Assembly (NCBI RefSeq): GCF_902459565.1
Contig: NZ_CABPSN010000001.1
Span: 186,001-250,000, forward strand
DNA from: Pandoraea aquatica
GTDB taxonomy: Bacteria > Pseudomonadota > Gammaproteobacteria > Burkholderiales > Burkholderiaceae
Length of the DNA stretch: 64,000 bases
Reading direction: 5' to 3'
In this document: positions 51,675 through 59,860 of the stretch, one piece after another
How positions within the stretch are numbered: the stretch's first letter is position 1
Layout: the number at the start of each line of letters is the position of its first letter
Made by a program: the position numbers and the translations under genes
Notes under the pieces: generated by a model
What the model saw: the letters and a program-made list of their open reading frames with translations, nothing else
Told to the model about the DNA's origin: nothing
The model's database searches: none

Positions 51675-53270
51675 TCACACCGTAATGTCGCGCCGGAACG
51701 TCTCGGGAACAAAGAGCACGCCGACGACGAACGATAGCGCGGCAATGGCGATCGGATACCACAGCCCGAAATAGACATTACCGGCCGCCACCGACATGGC
51801 GGATACCACGAAGGGCAACATTCCGCCGAACCAGCCCGACCCGAGATGGAACGGGAGCGACAACGACGTATAGCGAATGCGCGCAGGGAACAGTTCGACC
51901 ATAAACGCCGCCATCGGTCCATAGACCATCGCCAGAAAGAGCAGAAGCACCCACATCAACAACACGACCATCGGGGCGTTGATGGATGCCGGATCGGCGT
52001 GCTTCGTCCACCCCATTGCCGTCAGCGCGCTTTCCAGCGCGTGTCGCTCACTCCCCTGCACTTCTACGCGGCCAATGACGGTTCTCACCGGTTCACCGGC
52101 TTTCTGGTGGGCCTGGACGTACGACACACCCGACGCCGACAGGAACTCCCTCACGCGATCGCACTCGGTGCGCGCAGAGGAAAACAACGAGAATTGACAA
52201 TCGCTGGCGTAGATCGTGACGGTCGTATTTTTCTGGAATGCTTCGAGTTGTGGATTCGCGTAGTGGGTCAAGGCCCGGAAAATCGGCTGGGTGGTCAACG
52301 CGAGCAAGAGGCACGCGCTCATCATGATCCATTTGCGCCCGATGCGATCCGATAACCAACCGAACAGAACGTAGAACGGGAACACGCAGACGAGTGCAAT
52401 CGCCAGATACAGATTGACGGCGTTGGGGGCGACCTTCAGCGTGTTCTGCAAGAAGTACATGGCGTAAAAGTGCCCCGTGCCGAAAATCACGCCGACACCC
52501 GACGCCGTACTGAACAGCATGATCAGCACGTACTTCAGGTTTCCCCAATTGCCGAAACTCTCGCTGACCGGCGATCTCGACAGGTTGCCTGCGTGCTTCA
52601 TCTGTTCAAACGTGGGCGACTCCGCCAGCCGGGTGCGCAGATAGACCGACACGATCAACAGCACGGTCGACACCAGGAACGGTATCCGCCATCCCCACGA
52701 CTGAAAGGCAACCTCGTCTACGAGCGCGCGCGATACGCCCACCACTGCGATCGACGAAAGCAGTCCAAGGGTTGCCGTCGTTTGAAGCGAGCTCGTGTAG
52801 AAGCCCCGTTTGGACGGCGGTGAATGCTCGGCGAGATAGGTCGCTGCGCCCCCTGTCTCTCCCCCCAGCGCGAAGCCTTGCAACAACCGCAGACTGACGA
52901 GCAGTACCGGCGCAAGCATGCCGATCTGCTCATAGGACGGCAATAGGCCAACGCCAATTGTCGCCACCCCCATCAACACGATGGTGGCCATGAACGTGTA
53001 CTTCCGCCCGATCCGGTCGCCGAGTCGGCCGAAGAACAGCGCGCCGAGCGGTCTGACGAGAAATCCTGCGCCAAAGGTGGCAAGACTGGCGAGGAAGGCC
53101 GTAGTTTCGTTTCCGCTCGGGAAGAACAGCGCACCGAAGACCCCGGCCAGCGCCGCGTAGACATAAAAGTCGTACCACTCCAGCAATGCGCCGAATGACG
53201 ACGCGAAGATCAACACAAACTGATGGCGCGTCACAATCGCGCGCGATGCGGGGGATGTCATCGTATTCAT
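51675..53270 (-). CDS. MFS transporter, metabolite:H+ symporter type (2)
   Basis: A 531-residue transporter with about 12 helices: SFGALLEWYDFYVYAALAGVF marks the MHS family, and GDRIGRKYTFM is the MFS loop. A roughly 100-residue hydrophilic insert (about residues 325-425, with two cysteines) separates late helices, making it longer than transporter 1. It is the last gene of the catabolic operon, 85 bp beyond the maleamate amidase gene. Likely carries the pyridine carboxylate or a dicarboxylate product. Confidence 0.87.
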   Translation of the reverse strand: MNTMTSPASRAIVTRHQFVLIFASSFGALLEWYDFYVYAALAGVFGALFFPSGNETTAFLASLATFGAGFLVRPLGALFFGRLGDRIGRKYTFMATIVLMGVATIGVGLLPSYEQIGMLAPVLLVSLRLLQGFALGGETGGAATYLAEHSPPSKRGFYTSSLQTTATLGLLSSIAVVGVSRALVDEVAFQSWGWRIPFLVSTVLLIVSVYLRTRLAESPTFEQMKHAGNLSRSPVSESFGNWGNLKYVLIMLFSTASGVGVIFGTGHFYAMYFLQNTLKVAPNAVNLYLAIALVCVFPFYVLFGWLSDRIGRKWIMMSACLLLALTTQPIFRALTHYANPQLEAFQKNTTVTIYASDCQFSLFSSARTECDRVREFLSASGVSYVQAHQKAGEPVRTVIGRVEVQGSERHALESALTAMGWTKHADPASINAPMVVLLMWVLLLFLAMVYGPMAAFMVELFPARIRYTSLSLPFHLGSGWFGGMLPFVVSAMSVAAGNVYFGLWYPIAIAALSFVVGVLFVPETFRRDITV

Positions 53271-53355
53271 TGTTGGCCCCAAGGCTACGCCCGTCTGTCA
53301 GCCACGCCGAATGCGAACGTCACGTGCCCGGGCATCGGCGCGACCCATGACAACG

Positions 53356-53988
53356 TTAGCGAGCGGACAGGTCTCCGAGAAGGTTCATTGCGGCATCTCG
53401 CGGCAATACGACGGCATATTTCTGCGCCATGTCGAACAGATTCGCCTCGTGTGGTGCAATGGCACGGTCGCCAACGCAGTCACTCAGGACAAAAGGGCGA
53501 AATCCGTACTGCATTGCATCCACGACCGATGCCCGCACGCACCCGCTGGTCACCGCACCGGCGACCACCAGTGTTTGTACGCCGCGTTGCGCCAGCCAGG
53601 CGGCAAGCGACGTGCCAAAGAACGCAGACGGAACGGTCTTCCTCACGATCAGTTCGCCATCGGCAGGTGCAAGCTCCGGCACGATCGCGCTGTCATGCCC
53701 GCGTTCGACCAGCTTGAGCATGCCCGGCACCTTTTCCGTAAAGATGTTGTGATCCGCCCCGTCGTCGGCAAACACAATGCGCGTGTGGGCTACGGGCCAT
53801 TTTCGTTCCCGCGCGAACGCCAGCAGCGGCACCGTGTTGTCGATGGCCTGCCGAATATTCCCCCCGCCGAATACTTCAGGGTTCGCGAAGCCGTTGACGA
53901 AGTCCACGATCAGCAGGCCCACAGGCGCTTTGGGTTGCAACGGGCTTCCGAAGCTCTGGCGTTGATAGGTTTCCAGGTCGTTACTCAT
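53356..53988 (-). CDS. nicF: Maleamate amidohydrolase (isochorismatase family)
   Basis: A 210-residue cysteine hydrolase. The catalytic triad is visible as Asp29 in LLIVDFVNGF, the Lys in IVRKTVPSAFFGT and the nucleophile Cys in VAGAVTSGCVRAS. In this gene context it is the maleamate amidase (NicF/PicF) that gives maleate plus ammonia. An AAGGAAG site precedes the ATG. The dioxygenase gene ends one base before it, so the two are coupled. Confidence 0.85.
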   Translation of the reverse strand: MSNDLETYQRQSFGSPLQPKAPVGLLIVDFVNGFANPEVFGGGNIRQAIDNTVPLLAFARERKWPVAHTRIVFADDGADHNIFTEKVPGMLKLVERGHDSAIVPELAPADGELIVRKTVPSAFFGTSLAAWLAQRGVQTLVVAGAVTSGCVRASVVDAMQYGFRPFVLSDCVGDRAIAPHEANLFDMAQKYAVVLPRDAAMNLLGDLSAR

Positions 53989-53989
53989 T

Positions 53990-55030
53990 TCAATGGCTTC
54001 CTTTGACGACGCAGCCGTTGCGAACCACGGCCTCACCGTCCAGATAGACGTCACAATGGCGCAGTGGGATATCGATATGACAGGTGGTTGTGCGGCTTCC
54101 GCCGGCTTCGTTATTCGGGCCGAGGGAGAAAAGGAAGTTGCCCTCGAACGCCCGCGCGTCCATGCCGATGGTTTGCTCTCGATCGTATAGACCGAGTGTC
54201 GACCAGTGCGCGCGAGGTTGCAGCCCCCAGCCGATGTGCGAGATGGCATACGCCTGGTCGTCCCTGAACGTCGCCATGTACTCGGACAGCAGTTGCGCAT
54301 CCACACCCCCTTCGATTCGGGTGGCGAAACCGTTCTCCACCGTCAGCTCGATAGGGTCGTTCACGTAGCTCTTTTGCGGCAGCAGAATGTCGCCGCGGTC
54401 GATGACGATGCGACCGTACGCCTGACCGTCGTTCGGGAACGTGAGCGCAAAGCCGCTCGGCCAGTGATCCCACCGTCCCGGCTCGTCCACGAAGCCATAC
54501 TCGGCGATCGGGTGAAACTCCCCAAGCGGACAATGAAAATCGGTTCCGGCGGCCGACACGATATGCATCTCACGTGCCCTGCCGATTCGGGCCTGTGCAG
54601 CCAGCACGCGTTCGCGATCTTCCAGCGTCGGCACGAGCCGTGTCAGGACTTCGGGCGGCTCCACGGCCAGCAGAATCTTGGTGCCCCCTTTCAGAATGTC
54701 CAGTTGCTCCGGCGAGAACAGCAACGTCATCAGGTCCAGCACCAGATCGCTTTCCTTCAACGCGGCAATCGCCGCTCGATTGCCGGTGAGCGGGGTCGTG
54801 CCCAGGTAAGCCAACGGGTCGCGACTCAGTGCCTTCTCGCCGTTGACAGGCGGGAGGTCGAGCCGGTTGACGACGGCACCGAGCGCTTGCGTCGCGATGA
54901 GTGCCGTCGACAAGGTCTGCGCATGGGTATTGGCGCTCGTCAGAATCGTGACGGTTTGGCCTGCCTCAAGGCGAGACAGCTTCAGGACACGCGTCCAGGC
55001 GTCCACCATTTGAAAATCACTTACGGGCAT
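53990..55030 (-). CDS. nicX: 2,5-dihydroxypyridine 5,6-dioxygenase
   Basis: A 346-residue enzyme of the NicX/PicD family, related in fold to aminopeptidases. It opens the 2,5-dihydroxypyridine ring to N-formylmaleamate with Fe(II) and O2. The family's metal ligands are plausibly the His in AISHIGWG and the His and Asp of TTCHIDIP. The start at 55030 has a GGGAGGG ribosome binding site. It sits between the deformylase (34 bp upstream) and the maleamate amidase, in the order expected for consecutive pathway steps. Confidence 0.88.
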   Translation of the reverse strand: MPVSDFQMVDAWTRVLKLSRLEAGQTVTILTSANTHAQTLSTALIATQALGAVVNRLDLPPVNGEKALSRDPLAYLGTTPLTGNRAAIAALKESDLVLDLMTLLFSPEQLDILKGGTKILLAVEPPEVLTRLVPTLEDRERVLAAQARIGRAREMHIVSAAGTDFHCPLGEFHPIAEYGFVDEPGRWDHWPSGFALTFPNDGQAYGRIVIDRGDILLPQKSYVNDPIELTVENGFATRIEGGVDAQLLSEYMATFRDDQAYAISHIGWGLQPRAHWSTLGLYDREQTIGMDARAFEGNFLFSLGPNNEAGGSRTTTCHIDIPLRHCDVYLDGEAVVRNGCVVKGSH

Positions 55031-55064
55031 GATGCCCTCCCTCGAATTTCGTTCAGACCGTTGT

Positions 55065-55904
55065 TCAGATCGTTGGCAGCGGCGCACCGAGAAAACTGCC
55101 GAATGCCTGATAAAAGCCCGGCTCGTTGTCCCACGGGATCATGTGCCCGGCGTCGGCCACCCTGACATGCACGACCTGAGGCGCTAGTCCCTGGATCTCC
55201 TCGACATCGGCATCCAGGACGACGTCGCCTCGCGCGGCGGTCATCAACATCAGGGGAATCGCCAGAGACGGCAGGTTCACGTGAATGTCGTCGGTATGAA
55301 AGCCGTCAAAGCTCTCGCGAATGGCGCGTTCGTCGCACGTGTGGAGCCATTCCGCCCGCAACTGCAATTGGGCCTCGGTCCAGGTCGGGCAGAATTCGCG
55401 CATCGCTTGCGCGTCCATACCGTGCCTTGCCAACGCCATGGAATCGACGTACCAGGGCAGCTTTGACGGATAGGCGCGACGCCCAGGGCCCGAGACCGGC
55501 GGATCGACGGCGACCAGACGGGCAAGCCCCTCGGGTCTATCGGCGGCGGCGCGAACGCCGATGCGTGCCCCCATGGAATGCCCCACCACGCTGTACCGCT
55601 TGAGACCAAGGCCGGCGGCGAAGGCGACGAGGTCGGCAGCCTGAGCGTCGAGACTGTAGTCGAGCGTTTCGGATGCCGACGACAGGCCGCGCCCGCGAAC
55701 ATCGAGGACGTAGGTATCGAACGCCTTGCCGAACGTTTCGCCGACGAAGCCCCAGGTGATGGCGGGACTCGTGATCCCCGGCACGATAATCACCGGATCG
55801 CGAGTCGCGCGCGCACCATCGTTACCACCGTAGCGAAGGTAGTGCTGGCGTATGCCGTTTGCGTGGACGTTGCCGCCGTAGAGAAATGTGGATCGTTGAC
55901 TCAT
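55065..55904 (-). CDS. nicD: N-formylmaleamate deformylase (alpha/beta hydrolase)
   Basis: A 279-residue alpha/beta hydrolase: PVIIVPGITSPAITWGF is the oxyanion region, VVGHSMGARIG the nucleophile elbow and ADAGHMIPWD the His region. Between dihydroxypyridine dioxygenase and maleate isomerase genes it fits NicD/PicE, which removes formate from N-formylmaleamate. I chose the ATG at 55904 because GGAG lies seven bases upstream; an ATG at 55925 lacks a site at proper spacing. Confidence 0.85.
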   Translation of the reverse strand: MSQRSTFLYGGNVHANGIRQHYLRYGGNDGARATRDPVIIVPGITSPAITWGFVGETFGKAFDTYVLDVRGRGLSSASETLDYSLDAQAADLVAFAAGLGLKRYSVVGHSMGARIGVRAAADRPEGLARLVAVDPPVSGPGRRAYPSKLPWYVDSMALARHGMDAQAMREFCPTWTEAQLQLRAEWLHTCDERAIRESFDGFHTDDIHVNLPSLAIPLMLMTAARGDVVLDADVEEIQGLAPQVVHVRVADAGHMIPWDNEPGFYQAFGSFLGAPLPTI

Positions 55905-55967
55905 CTGTTGCTCCAGTGCTTCCATCCTTCAATCAGCCCGCTCAGTAGGAACAGTCAATGAGCCCGC

Positions 55968-56717
55968 TCAATAAGCCCCGGACAGCAGCGCGCCGGCACC
56001 GGGGACGACAGGCTCCAGATCCAGCGTCTTCAGCATCGCGTAAGTCGTGGCGATTGCTGCCGTGATCACGGGCTTGCCGGTCATCGCTTCGACCTTGGCG
56101 ACCGCGGGCAGCGACGGCATCTGAACGCACGCGGACAGCACGATGGCATCTGCCTCCTGGTAGCGCAGCGTCTTGACGATGTCAGGCAGACGGCTGGGAT
56201 CGTGGCGACCGACGTCGAGGTTGTCGGGGATCTCGAGGGCGCGATAGTCGATGACCTCGTAGCCTTCGTTGCGGATGTAATCCACGACCAGTTCCGTCAG
56301 CGGCTTCATGTAAGGCGCCACGACGACGATACGTTTCGCGCCGATCACCTTGAGGGCATCGACCAGTGCACCGGCGCTGGTGATCACCGGGGCTGCGCCG
56401 CCGTTCTCGGCGGTGTGCTCGGCAAGGCGCTTCTGAGACACACGGTGGTAGCCGTGCCCCATGGCCATGATGGCGACGAGGCACGCGTAGCCCAGCACAT
56501 CCACGCGCGCGTCGGATAGCTCCACGGCGCAGCGGTCGGACTCGGCGTCCATGGCGGCCAGTTCTTCTTTGACGACCTTCTTCATGCGCATGCGACTGGA
56601 GTGAAACGTGAAACGCTCAGGTCGGATGTTCTGCCGGGCAAGCAACATTGCCGGGATCTCTGTCTCCATCGTGGTGTTGGAACTCGGCACAATCTGGCCA
56701 ATGCGGAAATTTTTCAT
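55968..56717 (-). CDS. nicE: Maleate cis-trans isomerase
   Basis: A 249-residue Asp/Glu-racemase-fold enzyme that isomerises maleate to fumarate. Both active-site cysteines are present: Cys79 in GYACLV and Cys197 in LSACVQMPSL. SSNTTMETE at the N-terminus is typical. It delivers the pathway's product to the TCA cycle. Located between the decarboxylase (45 bp upstream) and deformylase genes of the same operon. Confidence 0.9.
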   Translation of the reverse strand: MKNFRIGQIVPSSNTTMETEIPAMLLARQNIRPERFTFHSSRMRMKKVVKEELAAMDAESDRCAVELSDARVDVLGYACLVAIMAMGHGYHRVSQKRLAEHTAENGGAAPVITSAGALVDALKVIGAKRIVVVAPYMKPLTELVVDYIRNEGYEVIDYRALEIPDNLDVGRHDPSRLPDIVKTLRYQEADAIVLSACVQMPSLPAVAKVEAMTGKPVITAAIATTYAMLKTLDLEPVVPGAGALLSGAY

Positions 56718-56762
56718 GGGGCGGCTCCGGGAGCGAAAGTAGATGACGAGGCAGGTGTTGGA

Positions 56763-57728
56763 TTACAGGCGAAAGAGACGCTCGGCGTTACCGTGGCAAA
56801 CGAGCTTGCGCACGTCTTCGTCGAGCGGCGCTTCTTCGATGAACCGGGCGGCGATTTCGGTGGATTCGTAGGGGTAGTCCACCGAAAACAGCACGGCTTG
56901 CGGCCCCATCTCGCCAATGGCACCCGCCAGCGCAGCTGAAGAACACACGCCGGAAGTGGTAATGACGATGTTCGTGCCGATGTAGGCGGACGGCGCCTGC
57001 TTCAGTTCGACGCCATGCGAGTAGACGGCGAACCGGCTGTCGAATCGCCACCGCAGGAACGGAATGCCCTCGCCCATATGGCCCAGAATCAGCTTGACGC
57101 CCGGGAAACGGTCGAAGACACCACCGAACAGCAACCGCAGCGCGTGACTCGCCGTCTCCACACCCCACCCCCACGTTGCGCCGAGAAGTTCGGGATGGCC
57201 TTCCAGTACGCGCGGGTGGGCAAAGGCATCCGTCGGATGCAAGTACAGCGGGACGTCCAGGTCCTGCAGCGTGGCCCAGAAGTCGTCGTAGGCACGGTCG
57301 TCGTAATACCTGCCGTGCGTGTGACCGTTGACCAGCGCGCCTTTGAACCCCAGCGTATTCACGGTGCGTGTCAGCTCGCGTGCAGCGACTTTGGCGTCGT
57401 GCATCGGCAGCGTGGCGAAGCCGCCGAACCGCGTCGGATGACGTCCGATCTGCTCCGCCAGAAAATCGTTACTCATCTGTGCGAGCGATGTGGCCTGCCC
57501 GGCGTCGGTCTCACCCTGCACGCTCGGTCCGGTTTGCGACAGGATCGTGTAGTCGATGCCGGCGCGATCCATTTCCTGGAGGCGCAACCCATCGAAATCG
57601 GCGAGCCGCGCGCCAAGATCGCGCAGGACTTCGGGCGCAATATGCTGCGTGAATGCCTTCGAATAGTTCGGGAATCCCGGCGTTGTGAAATGCTCTTCGA
57701 GCGCGATCTTGCGAATTCGGTCGTTCAT
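56763..57728 (-). CDS. picC: Amidohydrolase-2 decarboxylase, probable 3,6-dihydroxypicolinate decarboxylase
   Basis: A 321-residue metal-dependent decarboxylase of the amidohydrolase-2/gamma-resorcylate decarboxylase type. Metal-site motifs are ALEEH near the N-terminus, LYLHPTD, ILGHMGEG and the Asp in FSVDYPYE. With a 2,5-dihydroxypyridine dioxygenase in the operon, the best fit is removal of CO2 from 3,6-dihydroxypicolinate (PicC). I chose the ATG at 57728, which has GGAGC eight bases upstream; an in-frame ATG at 57740 has none. A candidate MarR operator lies 15 bp upstream. Confidence 0.82.
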   Translation of the reverse strand: MNDRIRKIALEEHFTTPGFPNYSKAFTQHIAPEVLRDLGARLADFDGLRLQEMDRAGIDYTILSQTGPSVQGETDAGQATSLAQMSNDFLAEQIGRHPTRFGGFATLPMHDAKVAARELTRTVNTLGFKGALVNGHTHGRYYDDRAYDDFWATLQDLDVPLYLHPTDAFAHPRVLEGHPELLGATWGWGVETASHALRLLFGGVFDRFPGVKLILGHMGEGIPFLRWRFDSRFAVYSHGVELKQAPSAYIGTNIVITTSGVCSSAALAGAIGEMGPQAVLFSVDYPYESTEIAARFIEEAPLDEDVRKLVCHGNAERLFRL

Positions 57729-57743
57729 GTACAGCTCCATTTA

Positions 57744-57757
57744 ATCAGTGTACTGAT
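57744..57757. promoter_or_regulatory. Candidate MarR operator 3, upstream of the decarboxylase gene
   Basis: ATCAGTGTACTGAT is a near-perfect palindrome with the TCAG-N4-CTGA core shared by the two sites next to the MarR gene about 7 kb away. It suggests an internal promoter starting the picC-to-MFS part of the operon. Confidence 0.65.
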
Positions 57758-57765
57758 AATGTGTC

Positions 57766-57789
57766 GGCGATAGCCGTATCGCTATCGCC
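57766..57789 (-). terminator. Hairpin between hydroxylase and decarboxylase genes
   Basis: A perfect 9-bp stem (GGCGATAGC/GCTATCGCC) with a 6-base loop lies 11 bp past the small-subunit stop and directly before the operator at 57744. It has no T-run; it may attenuate read-through or protect the upstream mRNA. Confidence 0.45.
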
Positions 57790-57800
57790 CTATCCGCTAA

Positions 57801-59006
57801 TCAGTCAGCCTTGCCGAACAGACGGCGGATACGTCCCCAGATCACACTCCACACGAGACTTCCCACGTTGAACTTCGTCTGGTCCGTGGCGGCTTCGGGG
57901 GCTGCATTGCCGCCGAGCTGCGCGGTAATACGTGCACCGAAGTCGGCGATCATCCGGCGGACGAAATCCTTGACCAGTCCCGAGCGCGAGAACTGTGCCA
58001 AGGGGCCCTGAAGCATGTACTCCAGCGTGACGGCGACGCGCGTCTGGGTGCCGCCGCCTTCCGGTGTGAGCGTGTAGGTGACGTCGCCATTGGCGCGCGA
58101 ACGGCTGATGTTGTCCTGCCCGGCACCGCGCATGACGGCCCGATGGGCGGTATCGTCGCGATCCAGTCGAGCAGCGCCGGCGAAGTTGGCGGACATCGGC
58201 CCGAATTTGATGGCGATCTTGCCCTTGACCGATTCGCCGTCGTGATCGATGAGCTCCGCACCCGGCAAACAAGCCGTCACTGATGGCAGGTCGCCCATGA
58301 ATGCCCACACCTTCTCGAGCGGGAACGGCACGACGAAGCTGTCGTCGATGGCCGTCCAGCCCTTGCGTTGGGTTTCCGTGGCCGGTTCGTTGCGCGCCGC
58401 CGCGACGGCGACCGTTGCGGCAGGCGTCACTGCATCGCCCGCGTTGGCCGCATTGGCAGTGAACGTCTGGAAAGCCGCCGGCGTCGACACGACCTGTTCT
58501 CGCCGGGTCTCGGGCGCCACATCACGCGCCGCAATCGGGTTGTCTCGCAGGTCCTGCAGGACGGCCTGGATCGACGCCACAATGCCCATGTATCCAGTGC
58601 AGCGGCAAAGATTGCCAGAGAGTTCCAGACGAATGCGCGCCTCGTCCGCATCGGGAAAGCGAAGAATGATGTCCCGTGCGGTGATCAGCATGCCGGGCGT
58701 GCAATAACCACATTGAAGGCCGTGATGAATCGAGAACGAGTGGCGGATGCGGCGCATCAGCTCGTCGTTGTCGAAACCTTCGATCGTGCGTACTTGCTGT
58801 TGCTCGCAAGCCAGCGCAAACGTGATGCACGACCGAACGGGCATATCGTCGACGAGCACGGTGCATGCACCGCACACGCCGTGCTCGCAGCCCAGGTGCG
58901 TGCCGGTCAGGTGCTGGGTCTCGCGCAGAAAATCGCCCAGATGCACGCGAGGCTCGACCTCTGTGCGTACGGCACGATCGTTGATGGTGAGTTCGATGAC
59001 TGACAT
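57801..59006 (-). CDS. Molybdenum hydroxylase 2Fe-2S subunit fused to CoxG/SRPBCC domain
   Basis: A 401-residue two-part protein. Residues 1-160 are the small iron-sulfur subunit, with cysteine clusters CEHGVCGAC (plant-type 2Fe-2S) and CGYCTPGM...CRCTGY (second cluster). After an Ala/Thr-rich linker, residues 215-370 are a CoxG-type SRPBCC domain (FPLEKVWAFMGDLPSVTACLPGAELI), and the C-terminus is short, hydrophobic and basic. Elsewhere these two parts are separate genes. It passes electrons from the molybdenum site and, through CoxG, may tether the enzyme to the membrane. Likely hydroxylates picolinate at C6. Confidence 0.87.
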   Translation of the reverse strand: MSVIELTINDRAVRTEVEPRVHLGDFLRETQHLTGTHLGCEHGVCGACTVLVDDMPVRSCITFALACEQQQVRTIEGFDNDELMRRIRHSFSIHHGLQCGYCTPGMLITARDIILRFPDADEARIRLELSGNLCRCTGYMGIVASIQAVLQDLRDNPIAARDVAPETRREQVVSTPAAFQTFTANAANAGDAVTPAATVAVAAARNEPATETQRKGWTAIDDSFVVPFPLEKVWAFMGDLPSVTACLPGAELIDHDGESVKGKIAIKFGPMSANFAGAARLDRDDTAHRAVMRGAGQDNISRSRANGDVTYTLTPEGGGTQTRVAVTLEYMLQGPLAQFSRSGLVKDFVRRMIADFGARITAQLGGNAAPEAATDQTKFNVGSLVWSVIWGRIRRLFGKAD

Positions 59007-59032
59007 GGGGGTTCGCTATTCTATGGATCTTG

Positions 59033-59860
59033 CTAATTGCCGAGGGCTTGCGCCAGGCAGCGATTGAGCGCTGCGGTATGCATCTTTCTGTCGATACCAT
59101 CGGCATTGGGCATGGCACCGGCAACGGCAGATTCGAGCGCCTGTTGCGTCGCAGCGCTGGGGCCTTTTTGCGCGATGCTGGCGGCTAACTCGTTCAATGC
59201 GACGGGGGGACCGTCCAACGCCCCCAGAACGACGCGCGCCAGACCGCTTGGCGCGTCGAACACGGCCGCGGCACTCGCGTGCGCAAACTCGCCGGTTTTC
59301 CGACAGAGCTTGTGATATCCCCAATGCATCGAGGCCGACAGCTTAGGCAACAGCACGGCGGTCACGATCTCCCCGTCATCCAGCAGCGTAGTGAAAGCCC
59401 CCTGCATGAAATCGGCAGCCCGGACGATACGGGTTGCGCCGGCACGGGACAATTCCAGCCGGGCATCGAGCGCGGACAATGCGAGTGGCCAGTCGGCAGC
59501 GGGATCGGCATGCGCGAGACTTCCCCCAATCGTTCCACGGTTGCGGATCGCCCGGTAAGCGATTCCGCCCGCGACATACTGAAGATACGCGTGCCTGAGC
59601 AGCGGAAACTTGCCGTCTTCGATTTCGGCATGCGTGACGGCAGCCCCGACGCGAATCGCATCGTTCGTCTCCACCACACCGCGCAGTTCGTCCAGACGAG
59701 ACAGGTCGATGATTCTTGCGGGTCTCGCAAGACGCAGATTGAGCATGGGCCCCATCGACTGACTGCCCGAAATCGGCTTGGTACCGCCGTCTGCCTGCAG
59801 CTCGGCCAGTGCCTCCGACAGATTTGCTTTCCTCACATAGTCAAAGCGGGCCGCTTTCAT
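59033..59860 (-). CDS. Molybdenum hydroxylase FAD-binding subunit (CoxM-like)
   Basis: A 275-residue medium subunit. FAD-binding stretches are ISGSQSMGPMLNLRLARP and RNRGTIGGSLAHADPAADWP (key GTIGGSLAHADP). It accepts electrons from the iron-sulfur subunit. Its ATG overlaps the stop of the large-subunit gene by four bases, and the small-subunit gene starts 26 bp on, the usual tight large-medium-small arrangement. Confidence 0.9.
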   Translation of the reverse strand: MKAARFDYVRKANLSEALAELQADGGTKPISGSQSMGPMLNLRLARPARIIDLSRLDELRGVVETNDAIRVGAAVTHAEIEDGKFPLLRHAYLQYVAGGIAYRAIRNRGTIGGSLAHADPAADWPLALSALDARLELSRAGATRIVRAADFMQGAFTTLLDDGEIVTAVLLPKLSASMHWGYHKLCRKTGEFAHASAAAVFDAPSGLARVVLGALDGPPVALNELAASIAQKGPSAATQQALESAVAGAMPNADGIDRKMHTAALNRCLAQALGN

